Source: Xestospongia bergquistia (taxonomy: Eukaryota; Porifera; Demospongiae; Haplosclerida; Petrosiidae). Taken from it: DNA of 64,000 nt. The DNA lies in the NCBI GenBank assembly GCA_963965975.1, contig OZ014423.1, positions 2,542,001 through 2,606,000 of the forward strand, given 5' to 3'. Under the pieces are notes generated by a model, which had not been told where the DNA came from, did not search any database, and saw only the letters and a program-made list of their open reading frames with translations. Numbering within the stretch: position 1 is the first letter of the stretch; every line of letters starts with the position of its first letter. A program made the translations under genes and the position numbers. Shown piece by piece: positions 12,955 to 24,508 of the stretch.

Positions 12955-13531
12955 TATGTCAACTCAACGCATTGTATTACCAAATGTGTATTTAGTGCAT
13001 TCTTTTAATCTTAGCTTAGTTCCTTAGCTAACTGAATACAACAATTTAATTGGTGTATTCTGATTTTCACAAAAACTTGTAGTCTTGACTAGCCAAATTT
13101 GGTTAAATGAAACTCATCATTCCTTTCTTTATCATTTCTCTCTTTAGAATTTTTAACTTCTGTTCACATTATTATATGGTTCTTTTTATTAAATATGTTA
13201 TTATGCTGTTTTAAATTCTATGTTTCTTCTAATAATTATCACAAATTATACATAATTCAATTAAACATAATTACAGACATCATGTCTATCAATCTACTCT
13301 CCTGCTGTACACATTAAACACACTGAATATATGTATTATATATATAATGTATATATTAAATTATATTATAGGTATGTATGTATACATACACACACATATA
13401 TATTATATATTGTGCTAATGAATGAAAGTTTATTTATTCATGCATTGATGTATAAACTAGATAAACTAGATAAAGCTATTTGTTTGTTGAATAACAATAT
13501 TATAATAAAGATGCCCTATCATTTGGCAGGG
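12955..13531. other. Spacer between pseudogene 1 and EGF gene 2
   Basis: AT-rich, no gene seen. It contains the shared 5' flank of the intact genes (from about 13110) and the palindromic (TA)n/(GTAT)n/(CA)n microsatellite at about 13325-13415. Confidence 0.6.
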
Positions 13532-13539
13532 TATAAAAG
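13532..13539 (+). promoter_or_regulatory. TATA box of EGF gene 2
   Basis: TATAAAAG in the same GGCAGGG context as copy 1, again 74 bp before the ATG. Confidence 0.75.
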
Positions 13540-13605
13540 GAGCTCTGCCAATGAGCTTCAGTCATTCCAAGACTTAACTGTCTTTCACTCATTTAGAGAA
13601 ACAAA

Positions 13606-16016
13606 ATGGTATCTCTACCAAGATGTATCCTACTCTCTGCAGTGGTCTGCATTCTCTTCAGTCATGTTCGTTCTCAGGGTTATGTTTCTCCACCACCTAC
13701 TGCTCCTAGGCCTAGGCCTACCCATCCACCCACTCCTGGTTACACCTCTTGTCCTCCAGGCTACCAGCAAGCCTATGACAAGAAATGCAAAGATATCAAT
13801 GAATGTAATGTCAATAATGGTGGCTGCAATCATACCTGTATTAACTATGATGGTAGTTACTACTGTACATGTAACCCTGGTTATCGTTTATCTAACAATT
13901 ACCACACCTGTATGGATATCAATGAATGTGCCTGGGATAATGGGGGCTGTGATCAAAAGTGTATCAACAAACCAGGATCTTTCTCCTGTGCATGCTATGA
14001 GGGTTTCAGGTTTCATCACTACCACTGTCTGGACATAGACGAATGCACCAAAGACCTTGACAATTGTGATCAGAGGTGTTTTAATACTAAAGGCAGTTTT
14101 CTGTGCTACTGTTATCCTGGCTATGAGCTTGGAGTTAATGGCGCTTCATGTATTGATAAGAATGAATGTTGGGTCAGTAATGGAGGATGCTCTGATATCT
14201 GTGTCAACTCTCAAGGAAACTACTCCTGTGAGTGTCCTCCTGGTTATACTCTTGATTCCAACCTGAGAACATGTATTGATGTTGATGAATGTAATCCTCG
14301 CTCCCCTTGTGAACAAAGGTTAGCAAGCAAATACATAATATTATACAACAAAATACATAGATATGTAAATGAACCCATATCCCCCATATCCTCACACAAT
14401 CCAATCTTGTTCATTTCCACAGGTGTGTCAACACTCCAGGCAGTTTTGAGTGTTATTGTTACCATGGATATGTACTTAACTCCACTGATGGTGTATCGTG
14501 TGACAATATAAATGAGTGTTTGTGGGCTAATGGAGGCTGTGATCAGATCTGCATTGACCAGGAACCTTCCTTTGAATGCAGATGCAGAAGTGGCTATACC
14601 CTGATCAATACTAAAGAATGTGAAGACATCAACGAATGCTTGACTAATAATGGTGGTTGTAATCAAATCTGTGTTAATACACCTGGTAGTTTTGTCTGCC
14701 AGTGTTGGGATGGCTATGAGCTACAAGCGGATAATAAAACATGTCGGGATACTAATGAATGTATGGATGATACAGATGACTGCGATCAGATATGTCAGAA
14801 TGTTGATGGAGGTTATGTGTGTTCTTGCATTAATGGTTATAGATTAGTGACCATCTACCGTCCTGCTTTGAATCAAATATCACATCGTTTCCAGGCTACC
14901 ATATGTGTAGATATCAATGAATGCACTGAAGGAATAGCTCGATGTAATCATATATGCTGGAACACAATAGGTTCTTTTAATTGTAGTTGCTATCCTGGGT
15001 ACATTCTTGATAGTGACGGTATCACATGCATTGATTTTAATGAGTGTAACCAAACCCGTTTCTGTGACCAAAAGTGTTTTAACCTCCCTGGAAGCTTTGA
15101 ATGTGGGTGTGCTAAAGGTTACATCCTGGGTCCTGACCAACGTACATGCTGGGACATCAATGAATGTTTAGTTTCTAATGGAGGCTGTCAACATATTTGC
15201 TATAATTACGATGGTTCATACAAGTGCAGTTGCTGGGAAGGATACACTCTCAGTTCTGATGGTTTTAGTTGCCAAGATATAAATGAATGTTACCTTCAAC
15301 TGGATTCATGTCAACAAAGTTGTGTCAATACTCATGGCTCATTTGTTTGCGATTGTTATCCAGGTTTTACATTAAATGGAGATGGAAAAACCTGTAGAGA
15401 TGTTGATGAATGTGCTACCAAATGGCACAACTGTGATCCAAAGAAAGAGAGATGTGTCAACAACAATGGAAGCTTCATTTGTGAATGTGTACCACCATTC
15501 CGACAAAGTCCATTGGGCTGCAGTAAGTTTCTTTTTTTGTTGGCATTTGTAAGTTGTAATTACATATTATCTTTTCTTACAGCAAGGCCACCAAAGGACC
15601 CTCCTACACCCACAAAGCCACCAAAGCACCCTCCTACACCCACAAGGCCACCAAAGCACCCTCCTATACCCACAAGGCCACCAAAGCACCCTCCTACACC
15701 CACATTATGTGGTAGAGCTCGTTGTGATCACAAATGTTCTCTGGTCCATGGCAGTCCTGTCTGTTCTTGCCGATATGGATATATCCTCTGTAGTGATGGA
15801 CGCACCTGTAAAGATCTAGATGAATGTCAAGTAATGAATGGAGGCTGTTATCATATATGTGTCAACACTCCTGGAGGGTACCATTGCTCATGTAATTCTG
15901 GTTACTGGTTGGACAGAGATGGACACACTTGTCACTCCTACTTTCCAATACCTTTACCTTATCCATTAAACAGGCCACGAAATCATGGACCTAGTAATAA
16001 TCCTCATTATGGATAG
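13606..16016 (+). CDS. Secreted multi-EGF protein, copy 2
   Basis: Exons 13606-14318, 14423-15522 and 15583-16016 have exactly the sizes of copy 1 (713, 1100 and 434 bp) and encode 748 residues: signal peptide, 13 calcium-binding EGF modules, four Pro-rich decapeptides, two EGF modules, tail. Exons 2 and 3 are almost identical to copy 1. Most changes are in module 2-3 of exon 1 (for example GFRFHHYHCLDIDEC instead of [15 protein letters not shown]) and in intron 1. AATAAA lies at 16044. Function is as copy 1: secreted, probably matrix or adhesive. Confidence 0.9.
15588..15707 (+). repeat. Coding minisatellite, 4 x 30 bp, EGF gene 2
   Basis: Four 30-bp units as in gene 1; unit 3 differs by a Thr/Ser to Ile change (PPIPTR). 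Confidence 0.92.
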
Positions 16017-16245
16017 TCTTAAATGGATCTCAAACATTGTAATAATAAAATTACCTCCTTAATTCATCTTTTTTATGATATATGTAAATTGTGATGTTTG
16101 ATTTAAAAATTGTTGTTGTTAATGACCACTTTGCTGAGAGCTAATTTGAATTAGTACAGTATGTCAATTCAATGTGTTGGCTTGGTTCCTTAGCTGAGTA
16201 GGAGTTGGTTCTTTGGCCACACAACAGTGTAGTCCAATGTTCTAG

Positions 16246-16718
16246 AAAAGTCAGGGTAGATAAGCTTCTGATGTTACTGGTTGGACAAAGATGGACACAC
16301 TTGTCATTCCTACTTTCCAATCCCTTTTCCTTATCTATTACACAAGCCACGAAATCACGGACCTAGTAATAATCTTCATTATGGATAGTCTCAATATAGA
16401 AAAGTCAGGGTAGATAAGCTAATTCTGGTTACTGGTTGGACAGAGATGGGCACACTTGTCACTCCTACTTTCCAATACCTTTACCTTATCCATTAAACAG
16501 GCCACGAAATCACGGACCTAGTAATAATCCTCATTATGGATAGTCTCAATATAGAAAAGTCAGGGTAGATAAGCTAATTCTGGTTACTGGTTGGACAGAG
16601 ATGGGCACACTTGTCACTCCTACTTTCCAATACCTTTACCTTATCCATTAAACAGGCCACGAAATCATGGACCTAGTAATAATCCTCATAATGGATAGTC
16701 TCATAATCCTCATAATGG
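16246..16718 (+). repeat. Satellite of EGF 3'-exon fragments, unit 2
   Basis: Near-identical counterpart, 5,408 bp downstream, of the satellite at 10838: three tandem copies of about 155 bp of the gene's last coding segment plus linker. Confidence 0.88.
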
Positions 16719-17070
16719 ATAGTCTCAAACTTGTAATCAAACTTAGTAATAATACCTAACTCATCTTTATTTGTTTAATGATGTATGTGATTTTAATGTG
16801 ATTTAAAATTGTCATGTTACAATTTGATGTATCAAACTTTTTTGTTTAATGATATATTTGATATTAATTTGTGTATTTGTGTAGTTAAGGATCACTTTGT
16901 GGAGAGCTAATTAGAATTATTAGTATAGTATGATGCCCTACATTTGGCAGGGTATAAAAGGAGCTCTGGCAATGAGCTTCAGTCATCCCTACATTTGGCA
17001 GGGTATAAAAGGAGCTCTGGCAATGAGCATCCCAAGATTTTACTGTCTTTCACTCATTTAGAGAAACAAG

Positions 17071-18362
17071 GTGGTATCTCTACCAAGATGTATCCTACTC
17101 TCTGCAGTGGTCTGCATTTTCTCTAGTCCATGTTCATTCTCAGGGTTATGTTTCTTCACCCCCTACTGCTCCTAGGCCTAGATCCTGGCCTACCCATCCA
17201 CCCACACCTGGTTACACCTCTTGTCCTCCAGGCTACCAGCAAGTCTGGAGTAAAAAATGCAAAGATGGTGGCTGCAATCATACCTGTATTAACTTATGAT
17301 GGTAGTTACTACTGTACATGTAACCCTGGTTATCATTTATCTAACAATTACCACACCTGTATGGATATCAATGAGTGTGCCTTGGATAATGGGGGCTGTG
17401 ATCAAAAGTGTATCAACGAACCAGGATCTTTCTCCTGTGCATGCTATGAGGGTTTCCGACTTGATCACTACCGCTGTCAGGACATAGACAAATGTAGTGA
17501 AGACAATTGTGATTAGAAGAGTTTTAATATGAAAGGCAGTTTTCTGTGCTACTGTTACCGTGGCTATGAGCTTGAAGTTAATGGTGCTTCATGTATTGAT
17601 AAGAATGAATGTTGGGTCAGTAATGGAGGATGCTCTGATATTTGTGTCAACTCTCAAGGAAACTACTCCTATGACTGTCCTCCTGGTTATACTCTTGATT
17701 CCAACCTGAGAACATGTATTGATGTTGATGAATGTAATCCTCGCTCCCCTTGTGAACAAAGGTTAGCAAACAAATACAACACATAGATATGTATATGAAT
17801 CCATATCCTCATAGATCATACATATCATATCTAAAAACCCATATTCTCATACATATGCTTGTTCTTTTCCACAGGTGTGTCAACATCCCAGGCAGTTTTG
17901 AGTGTTGTTGTTACCATGGATATTTACTTAACTCCACTGATGGTGTATTGTGTAACAATATAAATGAGTGTTTATAGGCTAATGGAGGCTGTAACTAGAT
18001 CAACAGTTCTCACATCCACAGCAACACCCACACCTATTCCAACTACAGATTTATGCGACAGAGCTCATAGTGATCACAAGTATTCTCTGGTCTATGGCAG
18101 TCCTGTCTGTTTTTGCTGATATGGATATATCGTCTGTAGTGATGGATGGACCTGTAAAGATCTAGATGAATGTCAAGTAATGAATGGAGGCTGTTATCAT
18201 ATATGTGTCAACACTCCTGGAGGGTACCATTGCTCATGTAATTCTGGTTACTGGTTGGACAGAGATGGGCACACTTGTCACTCCTACTTTCCAATCCCTT
18301 TGCCTTATCCATTAAACAGACCACAAAATCATGGACCTAGTAATAATCCTCATTATGGATAG
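17071..18362 (+). pseudogene. Truncated EGF pseudogene 2
   Basis: Near-identical to pseudogene 1, 5,408 bp downstream. It has the same GTG in place of the start codon, the same double TATA boxes (16953 and 17004), the same frameshifts, the same stops at 17514-17516 and 17975-17977, and the same deletion of modules 7-13. It therefore multiplied as a pseudogene together with the intact gene rather than decaying separately. Confidence 0.9.
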
Positions 18363-18939
18363 TATGTCAACTCAACGCATTGTATTACCAAATGTGTATT
18401 TAGTGCATTCTTTTAATCTTAGCTTAGTTCCTTAGCTAACTGAATACAACAATTTAATTGGTGTATTCTGATTTTCACAAAAACTTGTAGTCTTGACTAG
18501 CCAAATTTGGTTAAATGAAACTCATCATTCCTTTCTTTATCATTTCTCTCTTTAGAATTTTTAACTTCTGTTCACATTATTATATGGTTCTTTTTATTAA
18601 ATATGTTATTATGCTGTTTTAAATTCTATGTTTCTTCTAATAATTATCACAAATTATACATAATTCAATTAAACATAATTACAGACATCATGTCTATCAA
18701 TCTACTCTCCTGCTGTACACATTAAACACACTGAATATATGTATTATATATATAATGTATATATTAAATTATATTATAGGTATGTATGTATACATACACA
18801 CACATATATATTATATATTGTGCTAATGAATGAAAGTTTATTTATTCATGCATTGATGTATAAACTAGATAAACTAGATAAAGCTATTTGTTTGTTGAAT
18901 AACAATATTATAATAAAGATGCCCTATCATTTGGCAGGG
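18363..18939. other. Spacer between pseudogene 2 and EGF gene 3
   Basis: No gene seen. Same composition as the spacer at 12955, with the shared 5' flank and the palindromic microsatellite at about 18735-18825. Confidence 0.6.
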
Positions 18940-18947
18940 TATAAAAG
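18940..18947 (+). promoter_or_regulatory. TATA box of EGF gene 3
   Basis: TATAAAAG in the conserved core, 74 bp before the ATG. Confidence 0.75.
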
Positions 18948-19013
18948 GAGCTCTGCCAATGAGCTTCAGTCATTCCAAGACTTAACTGTCTTTCACTCAT
19001 TTAGAGAAACAAG

Positions 19014-21456
19014 ATGGTATCTCTACCAAGATGTATCCTACTCTCTGCGGTGGTCTGCATTCTCTTCAGTCATGTTCATTCTCAGGGTTATGTTTCTCCA
19101 CCACCTATTGCTCCTAGGCCTAGGCCTACCCATCCACCCACTCCTGGTTACACCTCTTGTCCTCCAGGCTACCAGCAAGCCTATGACAAGAAATGCAAAG
19201 ATATCAATGAATGTAATGTCAATAATGGTGGCTGCAATCATACCTGTATTAACTATGATGGTAGTTACTACTGTACATGTAACCCTGGTTATCGTTTATC
19301 TAACAATTACCACACCTGTATGGATATCAATGAATGTGCCTGGGATAATGGGGGCTGTGATCAAAAGTGTATCAACAAACCAGGATCTTTCTCCTGTGCA
19401 TGCTATGAGGGTTTCAGGTTTCATCACTACCACTGTCTGGACATAGACGAATGCACCAAAGACCTTGACAATTGTGATCAGAGGTGTTTTAATACTAAAG
19501 GCAGTTTTCTGTGCTACTGTTATCCTGGCTATGAGCTTGGAGTTAATGGCGCTTCATGTATTGATAAGAATGAATGTTGGGTCAGTAATGGAGGATGCTC
19601 TGATATCTGTGTCAACTCTCAAGGAAACTACTCCTGTGAGTGTCCTCCTGGTTATACTCTTGATTCCAACCTGAGAACATGTATTGATGTTGATGAATGT
19701 AATCCTCGCTCCCCTTGTGAACAAAGGTTAGCAAACAAATACATAATATAAACATACAATACATATGTAAAACCCATATCCTCATACAATCTAATCTTGT
19801 TCATTTCCACAGGTGTGTCAACACTCCAGGCAGTTTTGAGTGTTATTGTTACCATGGATATGTACTTAACTCCACTGATGGTGTATCGTGTGACAATATA
19901 AATGAGTGTTTGTGGGCTAATGGAGGCTGTGATCAGATCTGCATTGACCAGGAACCTTCCTTTGAATGCAGATGCAGAAGTGGCTATACCCTGATCAATA
20001 CTAAAGAATGCGAAGACATCAACGAATGCTTGACTAATAATGGTGGTTGTAATCAAATCTGTGTTAATACACCTGGTAGTTTTGTCTGCCAGTGTTGGGA
20101 TGGCTATGAGCTACAAGCGGATAATAAAACATGTCGGGATACTAATGAATGTATGGATGATACAGATGACTGCGATCAAATATGTCAGAATGTTGATGGA
20201 GGTTATGTGTGTTCTTGCATTAATGGTTATAGATTAGTGACCATCTACCGTCCTGCTTTGAATCAAATATCACATCGTTTCCAGGCTACCATATGTATAG
20301 ATATCAATGAATGCACTGAAGGAATAGCTCGATGTAATCATATATGCTGGAACACAATAGGTTCTTTTAATTGTAGTTGCTATCCTGGGTACATTCTTGA
20401 TAGTGACGGTATCACATGCATTGATTTTAATGAGTGTAACCAAACCCGTTTCTGTGACCAAAAGTGTTTTAACCTCCCTGGAAGCTTTGAATGTGGGTGT
20501 GCTAAAGGTTACATCCTGGGTCCTGACCAACGTACATGCTGGGACATCAATGAATGTTTAGTTTCTAATGGAGGCTGTCAACATATTTGCTATAATTACA
20601 ATGGTTCATACAAGTGCAGTTGCTGGGAAGGATACACTCTCAGTTCTGATGGTTTTAGTTGCCAAGATATAAATGAATGTTACCTTCAACTGGATTCATG
20701 TCAACAAAGTTGTGTCAATACTCATGGCTCATTTGTTTGCGATTGTTATCCAGGTTTTACATTAAATGGAGATGGAAAAACCTGTAGAGATGTTGATGAG
20801 TGTGCTGCCAAATGGCACAACTGTGATCCAAAGAGAGAGAGATGTGTCAACAACAATGGAAGCTTCATTTGTGAATGTGTACCACCATTCCGACAAAGTC
20901 CATTGGGCTGCAGTAAGTTTCTTTTTTTGGTGACATTTGTAATTACATATTATCTTTTCTTACAGCAAGGCCACCAAAGTACCCTCCTACATCCACAAGG
21001 CCACCAAAGCACCCTCCTACATCCACAAGGCCACCAAAGCACCCTCCTACATCCACAAGGCCACCAAAGCACCCTCCTACACCCACAAGGCCACCAAAGC
21101 ACCCTCCTATACCCACAAGGCCACCAAAGCACCCTCCTACACCCACATTATGTGGCAGAGCTCGTTGTGATCACAAATGTTCTCTGGTCCATGGCAGTCC
21201 TGTCTGTTCTTGCCGATATGGATATATCCTCTGTAGTGATGGACGCACCTGTAAAGATCTAGATGAATGTCAAGTAATGAATGGGGGCTGTTATCATGTA
21301 TGTGTCAACACTCCTGGAGGGTACCATTGCTCATGTAATTCTGGTTACTGGTTGGACAGAGATGGACACACTTGTCACTCCTACTTTCTCCCTTTGCCTT
21401 ATCCATTAAACAGGCCACGAAATCATGGACCTAGTAATAATCCTCATAATGGATAG
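19014..21456 (+). CDS. Secreted multi-EGF protein, copy 3 (longest repeat linker)
   Basis: Exons 19014-19726 (713 bp), 19813-20912 (1100 bp) and 20966-21456 (491 bp) encode 767 residues with the same layout as copy 1. Intron 2 is 53 bp, not a multiple of three, so unlike the other copies it cannot be read through in frame; splicing is required to reach the last two EGF modules. The Pro-rich linker has six decapeptides instead of four. One codon is lost in the tail (YFLPLPYPL for YFPIPLPYPL). AATAAA lies at 21484. Signal peptide ends VHSQ. Confidence 0.9.
20971..21150 (+). repeat. Coding minisatellite, 6 x 30 bp, EGF gene 3
   Basis: Six 30-bp units encoding PPKHPPT(S/P)TR decapeptides (the first has Tyr for His). 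This is the longest of the four alleles in the window. Confidence 0.93.
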
Positions 21457-21694
21457 TCTTAAATGGATCTCAAACATTGTAATAATAAAATTACCTCCTT
21501 AATTCATCTTTTTTATGATATATGTAAATTGTGATGTTTGATTTAAAAATTGTTATTTCATGTTGTTAATGACCACTTTGCTGAGAGCTAATTTGAATTA
21601 GTACAGTATGTCAATTCAATAGTGTTGGCTTGGTTCCTTAGCTGAGTAGGAGTTGGTTCTTTGGCCACACAACAGTGTAGTCCAATGTTCTAGA

Positions 21695-22085
21695 AAAGTC
21701 AGGGTAGATAAGCTTCTGATGTTACTGGTTGGACAAAGATGGACACACTTGTCACTCCTACTTTCCAATCCCTTTTCCTTATCTATTACACAAGCCACGA
21801 AATCACGGACCTAGTAATAATCCTCATTATGGATAGTCTCAATATAGAAAAGTCAGGGTAGATAAGCTAATTCTGGTTACTGGTTGGACAGAGATGGACA
21901 CACTTGTCACTCCTACTTTCCAATACCTTTACCTTATCCATTAAACAGCCCACGAAATCATGGACCTAGTAATAATCCTCATAATGGATAGTCTCATAAT
22001 CCTTATCCATTAAACAGGCCACGAAATCATGGACCTAGTAATAATCCTCATAATGGATAGTCTCATAATCCTCATAATGGATAGT
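21695..22085 (+). repeat. Satellite of EGF 3'-exon fragments, unit 3
   Basis: Two longer copies plus shortened tail copies of the terminal exon segment. This is a rearranged version of the satellites at 10838 and 16246, with one internal copy lost and the ATGGATAGTCTCATAATCC tail repeated. Confidence 0.85.
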
Positions 22086-22373
22086 CTCAAACTTAGTAAT
22101 CAAACTTGTAATAATACCTAATTCATCTTTATTTGTTTAATGATGTATGTGATTTTAATGTGATTTAAAGTCATGTTAGTCAATTTGATGTATCAAACTT
22201 TTTTGTTTAATGATATATTTGATATTTAATTAGTGTAGTTAAGGATCACTTCGTGGAGAGCTAATTAGAATTATTAGTATAGTATGATGCCGTATCATTT
22301 GGCAGGGTATAAAAAAAAAGAGCTTCAGTCATCACAAGATTTTACTGTCTTTTCACTCATTTAGAGAAACAAG

Positions 22374-23646
22374 AAGGCATCTCTACTAAGATGTATCCTA
22401 CTCTCTGCAGTGGTCTGCATTCTCTCTAGTTCAATCTCAGGGTTATGTTTCTCCACCCCCTACTGCTCCTAGGCCTAGGCCTACCCATCCACCCACTCCT
22501 GGTTACACCTCTTGTCCTCCAGGCTACCAGCAAGTCTGGGGCAAAAAATGCAAAGATGGTGGCTGCAGTCATACCTGTATTAACTATGATGGTAGTTATT
22601 CTGTACATGTAACCCTGGTTATCATTTATCCAAGAACTACCACACCTATATGGATATCAATGAGTGTGCTTTGGATAATTGGGGCTGTGATCAAAAGTGT
22701 ATCAACGAACCAGGATCTTTCTCCTGTGCATGCTATGAGGGTTTCCAACTTGATCACTACCGCTGTCAGGACATAGACAAATGTAGTGAAGACCTTGACA
22801 ATTGTGATCAGAAGCGTTTTAATATGAAAGGCAGTTTTCTGTGCTACTGTTACCCTGGCTATGAGCTTGGAGTTAATGGTGCTTCGTATATTGATAAGAA
22901 TGAATGTTGGGTCAGTAATGGAGGATGCTCTGATATTTGTGTCAACTCTCAAGGAAACTACTCCTATGAGTGTCCTCTTGGTTATACTCTTGATTCCAAC
23001 CTGAGAACATATAATGATGTTGATGAATGTAATCCTCGCTCCCCTTGTGAACAAAGGTTAGCAAACAAATACAACACATAGATATGTACATGAATCCATA
23101 TCCTCATAGATCATACATATCATATCTAACAACCCATATTCTCATACATATGCTTGTTCTTTTCCACAGATGTGTCAACATCCCAGGCAGTTTTGAGTGT
23201 TGTTGTTACCATGGATATTTACTTAACTCCACTGATGGTGTATTGTGTAACAATATAAATGAGTGTTTATAGGCTAATGGAGGCTGTAACTAGATCAACA
23301 GTTCTCACATCTACAGCAACACCCACACCTATTCCAATTACAGATTTATGCAACAGAGCTCATAGTGATCACAAGTATTCTCTGGTCCATGGCAGTCCTG
23401 TCTGTTTTTGCCGATATGGATATATCCTCTGTAGTGATGGACACTAGACACACCTGTAAAGATCTAGATGAATGTCAAGTAATGAATGGGGGCTGTTATC
23501 ATATATGTGTCAACACTCCTGGAGGGTACCATTGCTCATGTAATTCTAATTACTGGTTGGACAAAGATGGACACACTTGTCACTCCTACTTTCCAATCCC
23601 TTTGCCTTATCCATTGAACAGGCCACGAAGTCATGGACCTACCTAG
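22374..23646 (+). pseudogene. Truncated EGF pseudogene 3 (divergent)
   Basis: Same truncated layout as pseudogenes 1 and 2 but more different. It has a single TATA-like box with an A-run (22308), AAG in place of the start ATG (22374), and a one-base deletion near 22600 in module 1. The GATTAG stop of the other pseudogenes is absent (GATCAG is kept). Stops lie at 23270-23272 and about 23445. Modules 7-13 are deleted. The tail ends at 23646 with the same four-base insertion (CCTACCTAG) as gene 4, which suggests sequence exchange between them. Confidence 0.88.
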
Positions 23647-24434
23647 TAATAATCCTCATTATGGATAGTCTCAATACTTAATGTTATTTCATCTCATTAT
23701 GGATAGTCTCAAACTTTGTAATAATACCTAATTGATCTTTTTTGTTTAATGATATATTTGATATTTGATTTAAAGATTGTCTTTTTAGTTAATTTGTGTA
23801 ATTAACGGACTACTTTGCTGAGAGCTAATTAGAATTATTAGTACAGTATGTCAACTCAATGCATTGTATTACCAAGTGTGTATTTAGTGCATTCTTTTAA
23901 TCTTAGCTTAGTTCCTTAGCTAACTGAATACAACAATTTAATTGGTGTACTCCGATATTCACAAAAACTTGTAGTCTTGACTGGCCAAATTTGGTTAAAT
24001 GAAACTCATCATTCTTTTCTTTATCATTTCTCTCTTTAGAATTTTTTAACTTCTGTTCACATTATTATATGGTTCTATTTTATTAAATATGTTATTAAGC
24101 TGTTTTAAATTCTATGTTTCTTCTAATAATTATCACAAATTATACATAATTCAATTAAACACAATTATAGACATCATGTCTATCAATCTACTCTCCTGCT
24201 GTACACATTAAACACACTGAATTGTGTCTACATATGTATTATACATATAATGTATATATTAAATTATATTATAGGTATGTATGTATACATACACACACAT
24301 ATATATTATATATTGTGCTAATGAATGAAAGTTTATTTATTCATGCATTGAGGTATAAACTAGATAAACTAGATAAAGCTATTTGTTTGTTGAATAACAA
24401 TATTATAATAAAGATGCCCTATCATTTGGCAGGG
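23647..24434. other. Spacer between pseudogene 3 and EGF gene 4
   Basis: AT-rich spacer without a gene. It carries the shared 5' flank (from about 23990) and the palindromic microsatellite at about 24230-24315. Confidence 0.6.
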
Positions 24435-24442
24435 TATAAAAG
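24435..24442 (+). promoter_or_regulatory. TATA box of EGF gene 4
   Basis: TATAAAAG in the conserved core, 74 bp before the ATG. Confidence 0.75.
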
Positions 24443-24508
24443 GAGCTCTGGCAAGGAGCTTCAGTCATTCCAAGACTTAACTGTCTTTCACTCATTTAGA
24501 GAAACAAG

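Noticed and set aside
16141-16350. Minus-strand ORFs in the 3' satellites
   Set aside because: They are shadows of repeated exon fragments; no conserved domain.
20971-21150. CRISPR-like array of 30-bp repeats
   Set aside because: The repeats are adjacent without spacers and encode a Pro-rich linker in a eukaryotic exon.
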